Assembly (NCBI RefSeq): GCF_008329605.1 | Contig: NZ_NPKO01000006.1 | Span: 310,001 to 374,000, forward strand | Reading direction: 5' to 3' | Origin: Mycolicibacterium sp. P9-64 | GTDB taxonomy: Bacteria > Actinomycetota > Actinomycetes > Mycobacteriales > Mycobacteriaceae | Length of the DNA: 64,000 nt | Position numbers and translations under genes: made by a program | Shown here: positions 50,859-58,863 of the stretch, one piece after another | How positions within the stretch are numbered: position 1 is the first letter of the stretch | Layout: each line of letters starts with the position of its first letter | The notes under the pieces: generated by a model | Told to the model about the DNA's origin: nothing | What the model saw: only the letters and a program-made list of their open reading frames with translations | Databases searched by the model: none

Positions 50859-51830
50859 CTAGACCACGAACATGTCTTCCTTCGCCCACTGCGGCGCGGC
50901 GATGCGGGCGGCTGCGGCATGGGCCATGTAGGTGAGGTGATCCGTGCCCTCCGGGACCTCTTTGGGGATCATGCCGCTGACCTTCTGCGTCTTGAACACC
51001 GTGCCGGGCATCAGATCGAAGTGTGGGAACTCCGGCTCGGTACAGCCAAGACAAGGCATCCCGGCGCGGGTCTTCGACGACTGACGGTTCCACAGAATCC
51101 GGTTGCACGGTGAGTGTGTCATCGGCCCACGACACCCGAACTCGTAGAACAGGCAACCGGTGCGGGTTCCCTCACCGAACGAGAGAGTGGACTGCTTGTA
51201 CTCGAAGAACTGCACGCGGGTGCAACCGGTCTGGGTGAAGGTCTTGAAGAATGTCTCGGGCCGGTGCAGCTCGTCGAGCGCGATGTCGCCTGCCCGTCCG
51301 GTGGCGAGCGCGACGAGGATCTGCGTGATCCAGTCCGGGTGTGCGGGACAGCCCGGGATGTTGATGACGGGCAGACCCATCTTGGAGCGGAAGTCCGGGC
51401 CCAGGAAGCCCCCCTTGTCCCGCTTGTGGAACTGCAAGCCGGTCGAGGCCGACGGGTTGGGCGCCATCGCCGGGATGCCGCCCCAGCAGGCGCAGTCCCC
51501 GATCGCGACGACGATTTGCGCCGCGCCGGCCAAATCGGTCACCCAGTCCTTCATGGCGCGGTCGGCGAACATGTCCATTCGACCGGTGCCATTGGGCGCC
51601 TCGATGACGCTGCCCTCGAATACGAAGATATCGAGTGGACGATCACCCTTCGCGCAATCCCAAAAGACTTTTTGGGCATTCTTTCCGAGCTCCAATCCCA
51701 ATGACGGATGCCACAGTAGATCGAGACCGAAATCGACGATCAAATCGACGACGTTTGGTTCCTCGGCATTGAGAAAGGACATCGTGTTTCCACTGCACGC
51801 CCCTCCCTGAAACCACAGAACGGAAGCCAT
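50859..51830 (-). CDS. hucS: Huc [NiFe]-hydrogenase small subunit (group 2a)
   Basis: A 323-residue small subunit without a Tat signal peptide, as expected for the cytoplasmic group 2a enzymes. Cluster-ligand regions: FQGGACSGNTMSFL (C12), IGDCACWGGIPA, PGCPAHPDW, and the C-terminal GCLFYEFGCRGP, SPCNRILW and MPCLGCTEP. Only one cysteine is present where most small subunits have CxxC, consistent with the [3Fe-4S] clusters reported for Huc. It transfers electrons from the active site. ATG 51830 with an aggag site; hucM lies 83 bp upstream. Confidence 0.95.
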   Translation of the reverse strand: MASVLWFQGGACSGNTMSFLNAEEPNVVDLIVDFGLDLLWHPSLGLELGKNAQKVFWDCAKGDRPLDIFVFEGSVIEAPNGTGRMDMFADRAMKDWVTDLAGAAQIVVAIGDCACWGGIPAMAPNPSASTGLQFHKRDKGGFLGPDFRSKMGLPVINIPGCPAHPDWITQILVALATGRAGDIALDELHRPETFFKTFTQTGCTRVQFFEYKQSTLSFGEGTRTGCLFYEFGCRGPMTHSPCNRILWNRQSSKTRAGMPCLGCTEPEFPHFDLMPGTVFKTQKVSGMIPKEVPEGTDHLTYMAHAAAARIAAPQWAKEDMFVV

Positions 51831-51913
51831 GAGAACTCCTCTCGATAGCGACCTAATGCAAGGCCGCAAATTCGGGTTACGGGCTGAGAGATTTAGGAGC
51901 GATTAATTCACTG

Positions 51914-52462
51914 TCATTCTTGATCGAGGCGGCGGCCGAACGCCCTGGCTACCTGGATCATGAATCCGAGGCCGCGCGTGATGTCCTTGTCCTTGGTCAC
52001 CCGCCACAGGCCGAACAGGCCTTTGGGACCGCCGGGATCGGCGTCGGCGGCGGCCTTGCCGTCGACGAGTGCCTGCCCGAGCAGGGCCAGCACTTCGGCG
52101 GCTTGGGGATCGGTCAACCGCGACGCCAGCAGCGTGTTCAGCGCCGGGGTGGCGTTGACCAGCGAGCCGGACAACGACGCCAGGCTCCCGGCTAGCCCGT
52201 GCAGGTCAACATCTTTCAGCGACTCGACGCCTGGGATCGTCGCGGCGAGCGAGGACCCCCTGAGCTCGCCGACTGCGGAGGCCAGCGAATCGCCGATCTC
52301 GTCGCCGCGGCGGAGCAGTCCGTCTAGTCCGGTGACCAGAATGGCCAGCAGGTCGGCATGGTCGAGCAGGTTGTTCAGCGATTCCGCTATCCGAGGATCG
52401 TCCAACCGGTCGCGTAGTGCATCCGCCGGCGAGATAGCCATCACCTGCCCATTTGCCGTCAT
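51914..52462 (-). CDS. hucM: HucM-like scaffold protein (DUF1641 C-terminal motif)
   Basis: A 182-residue protein. The C-terminus KDITRGLGFMIQVARAFGRRL (split here as a conserved helix) is the DUF1641-type segment. Helices with L and A heptads cover residues 20-130 (LNNLLDHADLLAILVTGLDG, LTDPQAAEVLALLGQALVDG). Position directly upstream of hucS and length match HucM, the third component of mycobacterial Huc, reported to form the central membrane-associated stalk of the oligomer and to help bring menaquinone to the enzyme. ATG 52462 with a strong aggagg. First gene of the operon. Confidence 0.85.
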   Translation of the reverse strand: MTANGQVMAISPADALRDRLDDPRIAESLNNLLDHADLLAILVTGLDGLLRRGDEIGDSLASAVGELRGSSLAATIPGVESLKDVDLHGLAGSLASLSGSLVNATPALNTLLASRLTDPQAAEVLALLGQALVDGKAAADADPGGPKGLFGLWRVTKDKDITRGLGFMIQVARAFGRRLDQE

Positions 52463-52494
52463 GCAAACCTCCTGTGTCGGATGTCGCCGAGCCG

Positions 52495-52514
52495 TGTGTG
52501 GCTTCCATCACACA
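52495..52514. promoter_or_regulatory. CRP-like palindrome in the hucM/araC divergent promoter
   Basis: The element tgtgtggcttccatcacaca has 6-bp perfect arms. Its core tgtgg-cttcca-tcaca (52497-52512) differs from the CRP consensus TGTGA-N6-TCACA at one base. It is centred about 42 bp upstream of the hucM ATG and about 180 bp upstream of the preferred araC start. A cAMP-dependent Crp, or the AraC-type protein, could act here. Confidence 0.55.
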
Positions 52515-52682
52515 AGTTAGCGGGATGTTTGCCATCTGCCTATCGCTATCACGCAGAAGCTGTCAGCATTACGAAGACATCAGCGCGTTGGTGCGCGCTC
52601 GACTCTTGGGAGCTTGCATGATGGTCGCGGATACTTTAGCTATCGCTTCATCGTCGCCGTGCCCGAAAAGGGGACCGCAGCG

Positions 52683-53747
52683 GTGCCATCGAGACTGACG
52701 CGGCTCGGTTTCATCGACATCCGTCGCACCAGCAACCCGGTGCGACGCAAGGTCCGATCGCGCGGCGTTCCGCCAGCGCTGGCAAATAACGAGATCTTCT
52801 ACACCGAGGACATCCCCGAGGCGTCCAGGCTGATCGCCCAGGCGCTGGCGCCGCTGAAACTCGACGTGGCCGCAGAACAGAAGGGCGACTTCGCAGCGAC
52901 CATGCACGGGGTGCGGTTGCGCAATGTCAGCATGCTCTATCTCGACGTGCACGTCGCCGCCACCATCGACATTCCCATTCTCGGCCAGTACTTCGCCGTG
53001 CACATGCCGATGAATGGACGTGCGATGGTCGAACACCGTGACCGCACATTCGAGGCCAACACCATCCGCGCACTGGTCACGAGCCCCGGCGTGCCCCTGC
53101 GGATCGCGTTCGACGATGATTCGCCGCAGCTGCTGATCCGGATCGAAGCGCGCCCGATGCTCGCACATCTCACGCGACTGCTCGGCCGCAGCCTCTCGCG
53201 ACCGCTGGAATTCGAACCCGAGTTCGACCTTGCGACCGAAGCTGCGATGCGGTGGCACACCGCAGTCCAATTGATCCACACCGAGGTCTTCCATCCTGGC
53301 TCCCTGATTCAGCGCGGACAGGGCATTGCAGCGGTGGAGGAACTGGTGATGAGCAGCCTGCTTCAGTTGCAACCCTCGAACTACCACGATGAATTCGTGC
53401 AGCCGCCGCGACCCGACCCGCGCCGCGCGGTGGTGCAGGAGGCGATGAACTACATCGACGACCACCTTGCCGAGCGAATCACGATGGAATCGGTGGCCAG
53501 GGTCGTCCACATGAGCGTCCGGTCGATCCAACAGGGATTCCGGGAGGAACTCGGCATGACGCCGATGACCTATGTGCGGGAGCGTCGACTGGAGCGGGTA
53601 CACGGGGAGCTCGCCGACGCCGTGCCCAGCGACGGTGTCAGGGTGACCGAGGTGGCCGAGCGCTGGGGTTTCCACCATCTGGGCAGCTTCGCCGTCGAAT
53701 ACCGCAAGCGCTGGGGTGAGGCTCCATCGGAAACCCTCCGGCACTAG
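52683..53747 (+). CDS. AraC-family transcriptional regulator, candidate huc regulator
   Basis: A 354-residue protein from GTG 52683 (MPSRLTRLGFIDIRRTS); a TTG at 52614 in the same frame would add 23 residues. The N-terminal AraC-binding-like domain covers about 30-240, and the C-terminal double helix-turn-helix about 250-354 (YIDDHLAERITMESVARVVHMSVRSIQQGF and EVAERWGFHHLGSFAVEYRKRWGEAPSE patterns). It is divergent from hucM, which makes it the best candidate to control the hydrogenase operon. The effector is not predictable from sequence. Confidence 0.87.
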   Translation: MPSRLTRLGFIDIRRTSNPVRRKVRSRGVPPALANNEIFYTEDIPEASRLIAQALAPLKLDVAAEQKGDFAATMHGVRLRNVSMLYLDVHVAATIDIPILGQYFAVHMPMNGRAMVEHRDRTFEANTIRALVTSPGVPLRIAFDDDSPQLLIRIEARPMLAHLTRLLGRSLSRPLEFEPEFDLATEAAMRWHTAVQLIHTEVFHPGSLIQRGQGIAAVEELVMSSLLQLQPSNYHDEFVQPPRPDPRRAVVQEAMNYIDDHLAERITMESVARVVHMSVRSIQQGFREELGMTPMTYVRERRLERVHGELADAVPSDGVRVTEVAERWGFHHLGSFAVEYRKRWGEAPSETLRH

Positions 53748-53753
53748 CGGGCT

Positions 53754-54659
53754 TCAGGAGGCGCGGCGCCGCAATCCGGTCACCACACGCCAGGCCAACT
53801 CTGGCCGTGACACCAGGTGATCGATCAGCAGCTCGGTCGACATCGTCGCGGTGGACTGACTGACCACATGCCACGGCCGGTTCAACGGTGTACCCGGGAC
53901 CGGCAGCTCCACCAGCGCGCCAGTATCCAGTTCACGTTGAACGGCTTGCCGCGATACGAGCGTGATGCCCAGGCCTGCCACCGCGGCCGACACGACGGCG
54001 CCGTGTGATCCGAGCACCAACTGCGGTGGGGTGATGGCGAGTTCATCGAGCAGGGCCGACATCGTCGACCTGGTACCCGATCCGGGTTCGCGAAGCAGCC
54101 AGCTCGCCGTCGCGGGCTCAAAGTTCCGCGCCGCGGCAGGGGGGCCCACCATGACCAAGGTGTTCGGACTGGTCGCGCGCACCCGTAGCTCTGCGCGCAG
54201 GTCGTCCGGGGGACGGCCGGCAACCACGAGGTCGACCTCGTGACGCGACAGCATCGGCCAGACGGCGTTGCGGGAGGCAACCTCGAGGTGCAGCGCCACA
54301 CCCGGATACTCGGCGCGAAACGATGCCAGCGCCGCGGGGATCAGCAGTTCGCCCGCCGACGTGACCGCCGCCAACCGGATCGAGCCGTTCTCGGGATCGG
54401 CTTCACCCCGCGCTGCCAGGATCGCCTCGTCGTGTAGACCGAGGATTCGGCGTGCGTACTCGACGTATCGCAGGCCGGCCGGCGTCAGTCGGACGCCGCG
54501 CCCGTGTCGATCGACCAGCACGATTCCGATGTCGTTACTCAGCGCCCGGATGGCCGAGGAAATCGATGACTCCGTCACCACCAGGCGCTCCGCGGCACCC
54601 CGCACGGATCCGGCATCAGCCAGCTCGACGAGCGCTCGCAGTCGCGCATTGGTCGTCAT
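53754..54659 (-). CDS. LysR-family regulator, CbbR-like
   Basis: A 301-residue LysR regulator: winged helix at 1-65 (LVELADAGSVRGAAERLVVT, SSISSAIRAL) and a substrate-binding domain from about 90. It ends six bases from the convergent araC gene. It lies on the cbbL strand, 25 bp downstream of cbbX. Classical CbbR genes are divergent from cbbL, so here autoregulation would be through the operon. Given position beside RuBisCO genes, CbbR function is a reasonable inference. ATG 54659. Confidence 0.82.
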   Translation of the reverse strand: MTTNARLRALVELADAGSVRGAAERLVVTESSISSAIRALSNDIGIVLVDRHGRGVRLTPAGLRYVEYARRILGLHDEAILAARGEADPENGSIRLAAVTSAGELLIPAALASFRAEYPGVALHLEVASRNAVWPMLSRHEVDLVVAGRPPDDLRAELRVRATSPNTLVMVGPPAAARNFEPATASWLLREPGSGTRSTMSALLDELAITPPQLVLGSHGAVVSAAVAGLGITLVSRQAVQRELDTGALVELPVPGTPLNRPWHVVSQSTATMSTELLIDHLVSRPELAWRVVTGLRRRAS

Positions 54660-54684
54660 GTCGCCCCCGTCCCGCAAGAGTTGC

Positions 54685-55692
54685 TCATGCAGTCTGCCCC
54701 GTCCTGACGCCGTCCGATGCCGCGAACACGCGACTGGCCAACAGATCTGCGGAGTCAATGGTCGTGAGGGCGGACAGGTCCACGCTGCCCGTGCCGGCCA
54801 GCAGCCGCCGCGCATGACGCAACCTTGCTCGTTCGAGTGCGTTGCGGACGCTGCGTGCATTGGCGAACCATGGCTGGTCGATCCGCAGCTGCAGGTACTT
54901 GCGAAGCACGACCCGGGCGTCGTGGGAGAACGTGTAGCCAAGGTCGTCGGACATCAGCACCGCGATGTCCTCGAGCTCGTCGACGGAATAGTCCGGGAAC
55001 GTGATGTGATGCGCGATTCGGCTCTGCATACCGGGATTGGCCGAGAAGAAATGATCCATCTTGTCGGCGTAGCCGGCGAGGATCACCACCAGGTCGTCGC
55101 GGTTGTTCTCCATGACCTGCAGCAAGATCTCGATCGCCTCGGAGCCGTAGTCCCGGTCGTTCTCCACCTTGTAGAGGTAGTAGGCCTCGTCGATGAACAG
55201 CACGCCGCCCATCGCCCGCTTGATGACGTCCTTGGTCTTGGGCGCGGTATGCCCGACGTACTCCCCGACCAGATCGTCGCGCGTGACGCTGACCAGGTGC
55301 CCACGCCGGAGGTAGCCGAGCCGGTGCAGCAGTTCAGCCATTCGCATCGCCACCGTCGTCTTGCCGGTGCCAGGGTTGCCGGTGAAGGACATGTGAAGGG
55401 TGGGTTGTGGCGCCGTTACCCCGAAGCGGGCCCGCATCTTGTCCACGACCAGCAGCGCCGCAATCTCGGCGATACGTGTCTTGACCGGCTCCAGCCCCAC
55501 GAGCTCCCGGTCGAGAGCGATCAGAACGTCGTCGACACCGGACTCGCGGCGCAGGGCAGCCAGGTCGACCACCGCGTCGGACGGCAGAAGTGCTCCGCCG
55601 TCCGGCTCGTCCGGCCGATCCGGTTGCGGACCGGTCGGACGAGGCCGGTACCCGAACGAGCTGCGCGGGTTCTCGGGATTCTGGATGGTCAT
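54685..55692 (-). CDS. cbbX: Red-type RuBisCO activase CbbX
   Basis: A 335-residue AAA+ ATPase: Walker A GNPGTGKTT (105-113), Walker B GVLFIDEAYYL, pore-loop and sensor regions following (DLVGEYVGHTAPKTK; PGMQSRIAHHITFPDY). It remodels inhibited RuBisCO by acting on the C-terminus of CbbL, using ATP and RuBP. The N-terminal 35 residues are proline-rich and probably disordered. ATG 55692 overlaps the cbbS stop by 4 bp, so the two are translationally coupled. Confidence 0.96.
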   Translation of the reverse strand: MTIQNPENPRSSFGYRPRPTGPQPDRPDEPDGGALLPSDAVVDLAALRRESGVDDVLIALDRELVGLEPVKTRIAEIAALLVVDKMRARFGVTAPQPTLHMSFTGNPGTGKTTVAMRMAELLHRLGYLRRGHLVSVTRDDLVGEYVGHTAPKTKDVIKRAMGGVLFIDEAYYLYKVENDRDYGSEAIEILLQVMENNRDDLVVILAGYADKMDHFFSANPGMQSRIAHHITFPDYSVDELEDIAVLMSDDLGYTFSHDARVVLRKYLQLRIDQPWFANARSVRNALERARLRHARRLLAGTGSVDLSALTTIDSADLLASRVFAASDGVRTGQTA

Positions 55693-56120
55693 GGATTCGC
55701 CGGGCGGTACCGGTCCCCCTCAGGTCGCTCGGTGGCGTAGGAGTGGGTGGTATAGCCGATCGTTCGGTTCGCCTTCTCGGCGCGGTCGAGCCGGAAGCCC
55801 GGCTCCTCTGCCGGGCGGTTGACGATGAACGACAACGCGGTCGTCTGCCGACCCAGGCTCGAGTCGTAGGCGTTGAGCCGGATGTAGTGGTTCGGATTGG
55901 CCGCTCGGCAGGCGTTCACCTCGAGCAGCACACCGGCCGGGTCCTTCAGGTCGAACATCGGCAGGCCCCACATCTCCCAGTAGGTGTTGCGCGGATGGGG
56001 GTCGTCGGTGAATTCCACCGACAGCGGCCACTCGTTGTTCAGTGCGTAGTTGATCTGTGCAGTGATCTCCTCGTCGGTGAAGTCGGGAAGGTACGAGAAG
56101 GCGCCCTGGGTGATTCGCAT
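55689..56120 (-). CDS. cbbS: RuBisCO small subunit, red type
   Basis: A 143-residue small subunit (MRITQGAFSYLPDFTDEEI...). It contains EWPLSVEFTDDPHPRNTYWEMWGLPMFD and a C-terminal extension (about 110-143, RAEKANRTIGYTTHSY) that forms the beta-hairpin of red-type enzymes. ATG 56120 lies 22 bp after cbbL. Order cbbL-cbbS-cbbX is that of form IC/ID and related clusters. Confidence 0.96.
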   Translation of the reverse strand: MRITQGAFSYLPDFTDEEITAQINYALNNEWPLSVEFTDDPHPRNTYWEMWGLPMFDLKDPAGVLLEVNACRAANPNHYIRLNAYDSSLGRQTTALSFIVNRPAEEPGFRLDRAEKANRTIGYTTHSYATERPEGDRYRPANP

Positions 56121-56142
56121 CGGTGAATTCCCTTTCCGGTGT

Positions 56143-57573
56143 TCAGGCGATCGTCGGCGTCGCGACGACGTCGGGCATGTCGGTGGATTCGTAGTTGAAG
56201 CTGATGTCGCCCCAGGTCGCGAGCGCGGTGTCCAGCGCCCGGTTCTTCGACGCGGCCTTCTTGAGAATGTCCGGCCCCTCCTTGTAGAAGTCCCGGCCTT
56301 CGTTGCGGGCCTTGATCATGGCCTCCAGCGCAACCCGGTTTGCCTCCGCGCCCGAAGCGATGCCCATCGGGTGCCCGATGGTGCCGCCGCCGAACTGCAA
56401 TACGACGTCCTCGCCGAGGTGATGGAGCAACTGGTGCATCTGCCCGGCGTGGATACCGCCGGATGCGACCGGCATCACGCCGGGCATCGACGCCCATTCC
56501 TGATCGAAGTACAGACCCTTGACCGGATCGGCGGGGATGCTGTCGAGCCGCAGCGTGTCGTAGAAGCCCGCGGTGGTATTGGGGTCACCCTCGAGCTTGC
56601 CGACCACTGTGCCGGCGTGGATGTGGTCGACTCCGGCCAGCCGCATCCACTTGGAGATCACCCGGAAGCTGATGCCATGTGACTTCTGCCGGGTGTAGGT
56701 GCCGTGGCCTGCGCGGTGCAGGTGCAGGAGCACCCCGTTGGCGCGGGACCATTTCGCCATCGACTGGATGGCGGTGTAGCCGATCGTCAGGTCGATCATC
56801 ACGACCACCGAACCGAGTTCGTTGGCGAACTCCGCGCGTTCGTACATCTCCTCCATCGTTCCGGCGGTGATGTTGAGGTAGTGCCCCTTGATCTCGCCGG
56901 TCGCGGCCTGCGCCCGGTTGACGGCCTCCATACAGAACAGGAAACGGTCCCGCCAGCGCATGAACGGCTGGGAGCAGATGTTCTCGTCGTCCTTGGTGAA
57001 GTCCAGCCCGCCGCGCAGCGCCTCGTAGACGACGCGACCGTAGTTGCGCGCCGACAGCCCGAGCTTGGGCTTGGTGGTGGCGCCCAGCAGCGGACGGCCG
57101 AACTTGCTCAGGTGCTCGCGCTCCATGACGATCCCGTGAGCGGGCCCCTGGAAGGTCTTCACGTAGTGCGTCGGGATGCGCATGTCCTCCAGGCGCAGCG
57201 CCTTGAGCGGCTTGAACCCGAACACGTTGCCGATGATCGAGCTGGTGAGGTTGGCGATCGAGCCTTCCTCGAACAGGTCGATGTCGTAGGCGATCAAGGC
57301 GATCCACTGCCCTGGGGTGTTCGGAACGGCTTCGACGCTGTAGCACTTCGCCTGATAGTGGTCGAAGGTCGTGAGTCGATCGGTCCACACGACCGTCCAG
57401 GTGGCGGTGCTGGATTCGCCGGCGACTGCGGCGCCGGCCTCCTCGGGCGGCACACCCTCCTGGGGTGTGATCCGGAAGGCGCATAACACGTCGGTGTCCT
57501 TGGGGACGTAGTCCGGCTGCCAGTAGCCCATCTCTGCGTAGGGGATGACTCCCGCGTTCCATCTGTCTGCCAT
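56143..57573 (-). CDS. cbbL: RuBisCO large subunit, red type (form IC/IE)
   Basis: A 476-residue large subunit. TTKPKLGLSARNYGR holds K170, and GGLDFTKDDEN holds the carbamylated K194 with the Mg-binding D196 and E197. HRAGHGTYTRQ and loop-6 region VVGKLEGD are intact. Catalyses carboxylation of RuBP. Red-type identity follows from sequence and from the cbbX neighbour; actinobacterial members are often placed in a separate form IE clade, which a tree would decide. ATG 57573 is divergent from the aldolase gene across 183 bp. Confidence 0.97.
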   Translation of the reverse strand: MADRWNAGVIPYAEMGYWQPDYVPKDTDVLCAFRITPQEGVPPEEAGAAVAGESSTATWTVVWTDRLTTFDHYQAKCYSVEAVPNTPGQWIALIAYDIDLFEEGSIANLTSSIIGNVFGFKPLKALRLEDMRIPTHYVKTFQGPAHGIVMEREHLSKFGRPLLGATTKPKLGLSARNYGRVVYEALRGGLDFTKDDENICSQPFMRWRDRFLFCMEAVNRAQAATGEIKGHYLNITAGTMEEMYERAEFANELGSVVVMIDLTIGYTAIQSMAKWSRANGVLLHLHRAGHGTYTRQKSHGISFRVISKWMRLAGVDHIHAGTVVGKLEGDPNTTAGFYDTLRLDSIPADPVKGLYFDQEWASMPGVMPVASGGIHAGQMHQLLHHLGEDVVLQFGGGTIGHPMGIASGAEANRVALEAMIKARNEGRDFYKEGPDILKKAASKNRALDTALATWGDISFNYESTDMPDVVATPTIA

Positions 57574-57640
57574 GTGCCAAATGCTGCCACCGCGGCACTG
57601 AAGCTGTCTATCGAGTGTTTAGCCCCAACAGTGAAGCTAT

Positions 57641-57717
57641 TACTTAAGTATCAAAGTCCCCCGCACCCTCCACCGACCGGGTGAGGTCCGCCCGTTCGAC
57701 ACGCTCATACCGTGTCG
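57641..57717. promoter_or_regulatory. Palindromes in the cbbL/aldolase divergent promoter
   Basis: Two elements stand out. A perfect 10-bp palindrome, tacttaagta (57641-57650), lies in an AT-rich patch 68 bp upstream of the cbbL ATG. A 7-7-7 inverted repeat, cgacacg ctcatac cgtgtcg (57697-57717), lies 40 bp before the aldolase ATG. The heptamer tgaagct is also repeated at 57599 and 57632. These are candidate sites for the LysR protein or the LuxR-type regulator. Confidence 0.5.
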
Positions 57718-57756
57718 GCACAAGCCCACAGCAGGGCCAACGAAAAGGGACGACGG

Positions 57757-58767
57757 ATGACAACCACAGTTACGGACTGCAGACAGATCGCCGCCCAACT
57801 GACCGCACCGGGCAAGGGCATCCTGGCCGCCGACGAGAGCATCGCCACCATGTCGTCGCGACTCGAGCAGACCGGCGTCACACCAACCGCCGACAGCCGG
57901 CGCGCCTATCGCGAGCTGCTCGCGACCACCCCGGGCCTGTCCGACGGCGTCTCCGGGATCATCTTCTGTGACGAGACGCTGGGCCAGGTTCTCAGCGACG
58001 GGCGACCATTCGCCCAGGCCGTGCGTGAACTGGGGATCCTTCCCGGAATCAAGGTCGACACCGGAGCCAAGCCGTGCCCCGGCCTACCCGGCGACACGAT
58101 CACCGAAGGCCTCGACGGGCTGCCCGCCCGCCTGGCCCGTTACGCCGACATCGGTGCGGCGTTCGCCAAGTGGCGCGCGGTGTTCACCATCACCGAGACG
58201 ACGCCCAGCTGGGGGTCGATCGCCAGCAACGCCAACGCGCTGGCGCGGTATGCGGCGGCCTGCCAGGAGGCGGGTCTGGTACCCATCGTCGAGCCGGAGG
58301 TACTCATCACCGGGTCGCACACGATCGAGCGCTGCGCCGAGGTCACCGCGTCCGTACACGCGGCGGTGCGCCAACAGCTGTCCCTGCTGCACGTCGACGT
58401 CGCCGGCATCGTGCTCAAACCGAACATGGTCACCGAGGGCGACGAATACCCGGACCGGTCCAGCGCCGACGAGGTCGCTGCAGCGACCGTGCAGGTGCTT
58501 CGGGCGTGGCCAGTCGAGTTGGCCGGCGTGGCCTTCCTCTCCGGCGGCCAGCCGCCAGAACGTGCGACCGCCAATCTCGAGGCCTTGCAACGGCATCAAA
58601 CGCCATGGCCGCTGACATTCTCGTTCGGTCGCGCGCTGGTGTCACCCGCGCTTGCCGCCTGGGCAGGCGACGAGACCCGCGTCAGCGACGGTCAGGCCGC
58701 GCTCGGAGCCCACGTCTCCGCCAACGCAGCTGCCGTACGGTTGCGCGCCGATCGTCAGTCGGCTTAG
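57757..58767 (+). CDS. Class I fructose-bisphosphate aldolase
   Basis: A 336-residue class I (Schiff-base) aldolase like those of animals and plants: LAADES, FAKWR with K138, and GIVLKPNMV with the Schiff-base K221, plus FLSGGQ. It condenses triose phosphates to fructose 1,6-bisphosphate, and could make sedoheptulose 1,7-bisphosphate for the Calvin cycle. Mycobacteria normally use a class II enzyme, so this copy fits the cbb cluster. ATG 57757 with an aaaaggga site. Divergent from cbbL. Confidence 0.94.
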   Translation: MTTTVTDCRQIAAQLTAPGKGILAADESIATMSSRLEQTGVTPTADSRRAYRELLATTPGLSDGVSGIIFCDETLGQVLSDGRPFAQAVRELGILPGIKVDTGAKPCPGLPGDTITEGLDGLPARLARYADIGAAFAKWRAVFTITETTPSWGSIASNANALARYAAACQEAGLVPIVEPEVLITGSHTIERCAEVTASVHAAVRQQLSLLHVDVAGIVLKPNMVTEGDEYPDRSSADEVAAATVQVLRAWPVELAGVAFLSGGQPPERATANLEALQRHQTPWPLTFSFGRALVSPALAAWAGDETRVSDGQAALGAHVSANAAAVRLRADRQSA

Positions 58768-58863
58768 ACGATCGGTCCGGGTCGACGAGACGGTTGGAGT
58801 AGCCGCGCTCGTCGTCGTCCCCCTTGAGCTTGGTGTCGCCGAGTTCCGACCACGCCTACTGCC

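Noticed and set aside
58768..58863. A short coding-like minus-strand stretch (GDTKLKGDDDERGYSNRLVD) between the aldolase and the GAF kinase
   Set aside because: No start, no match I recognise and only about 30 codons; could be a remnant but the evidence is too weak.
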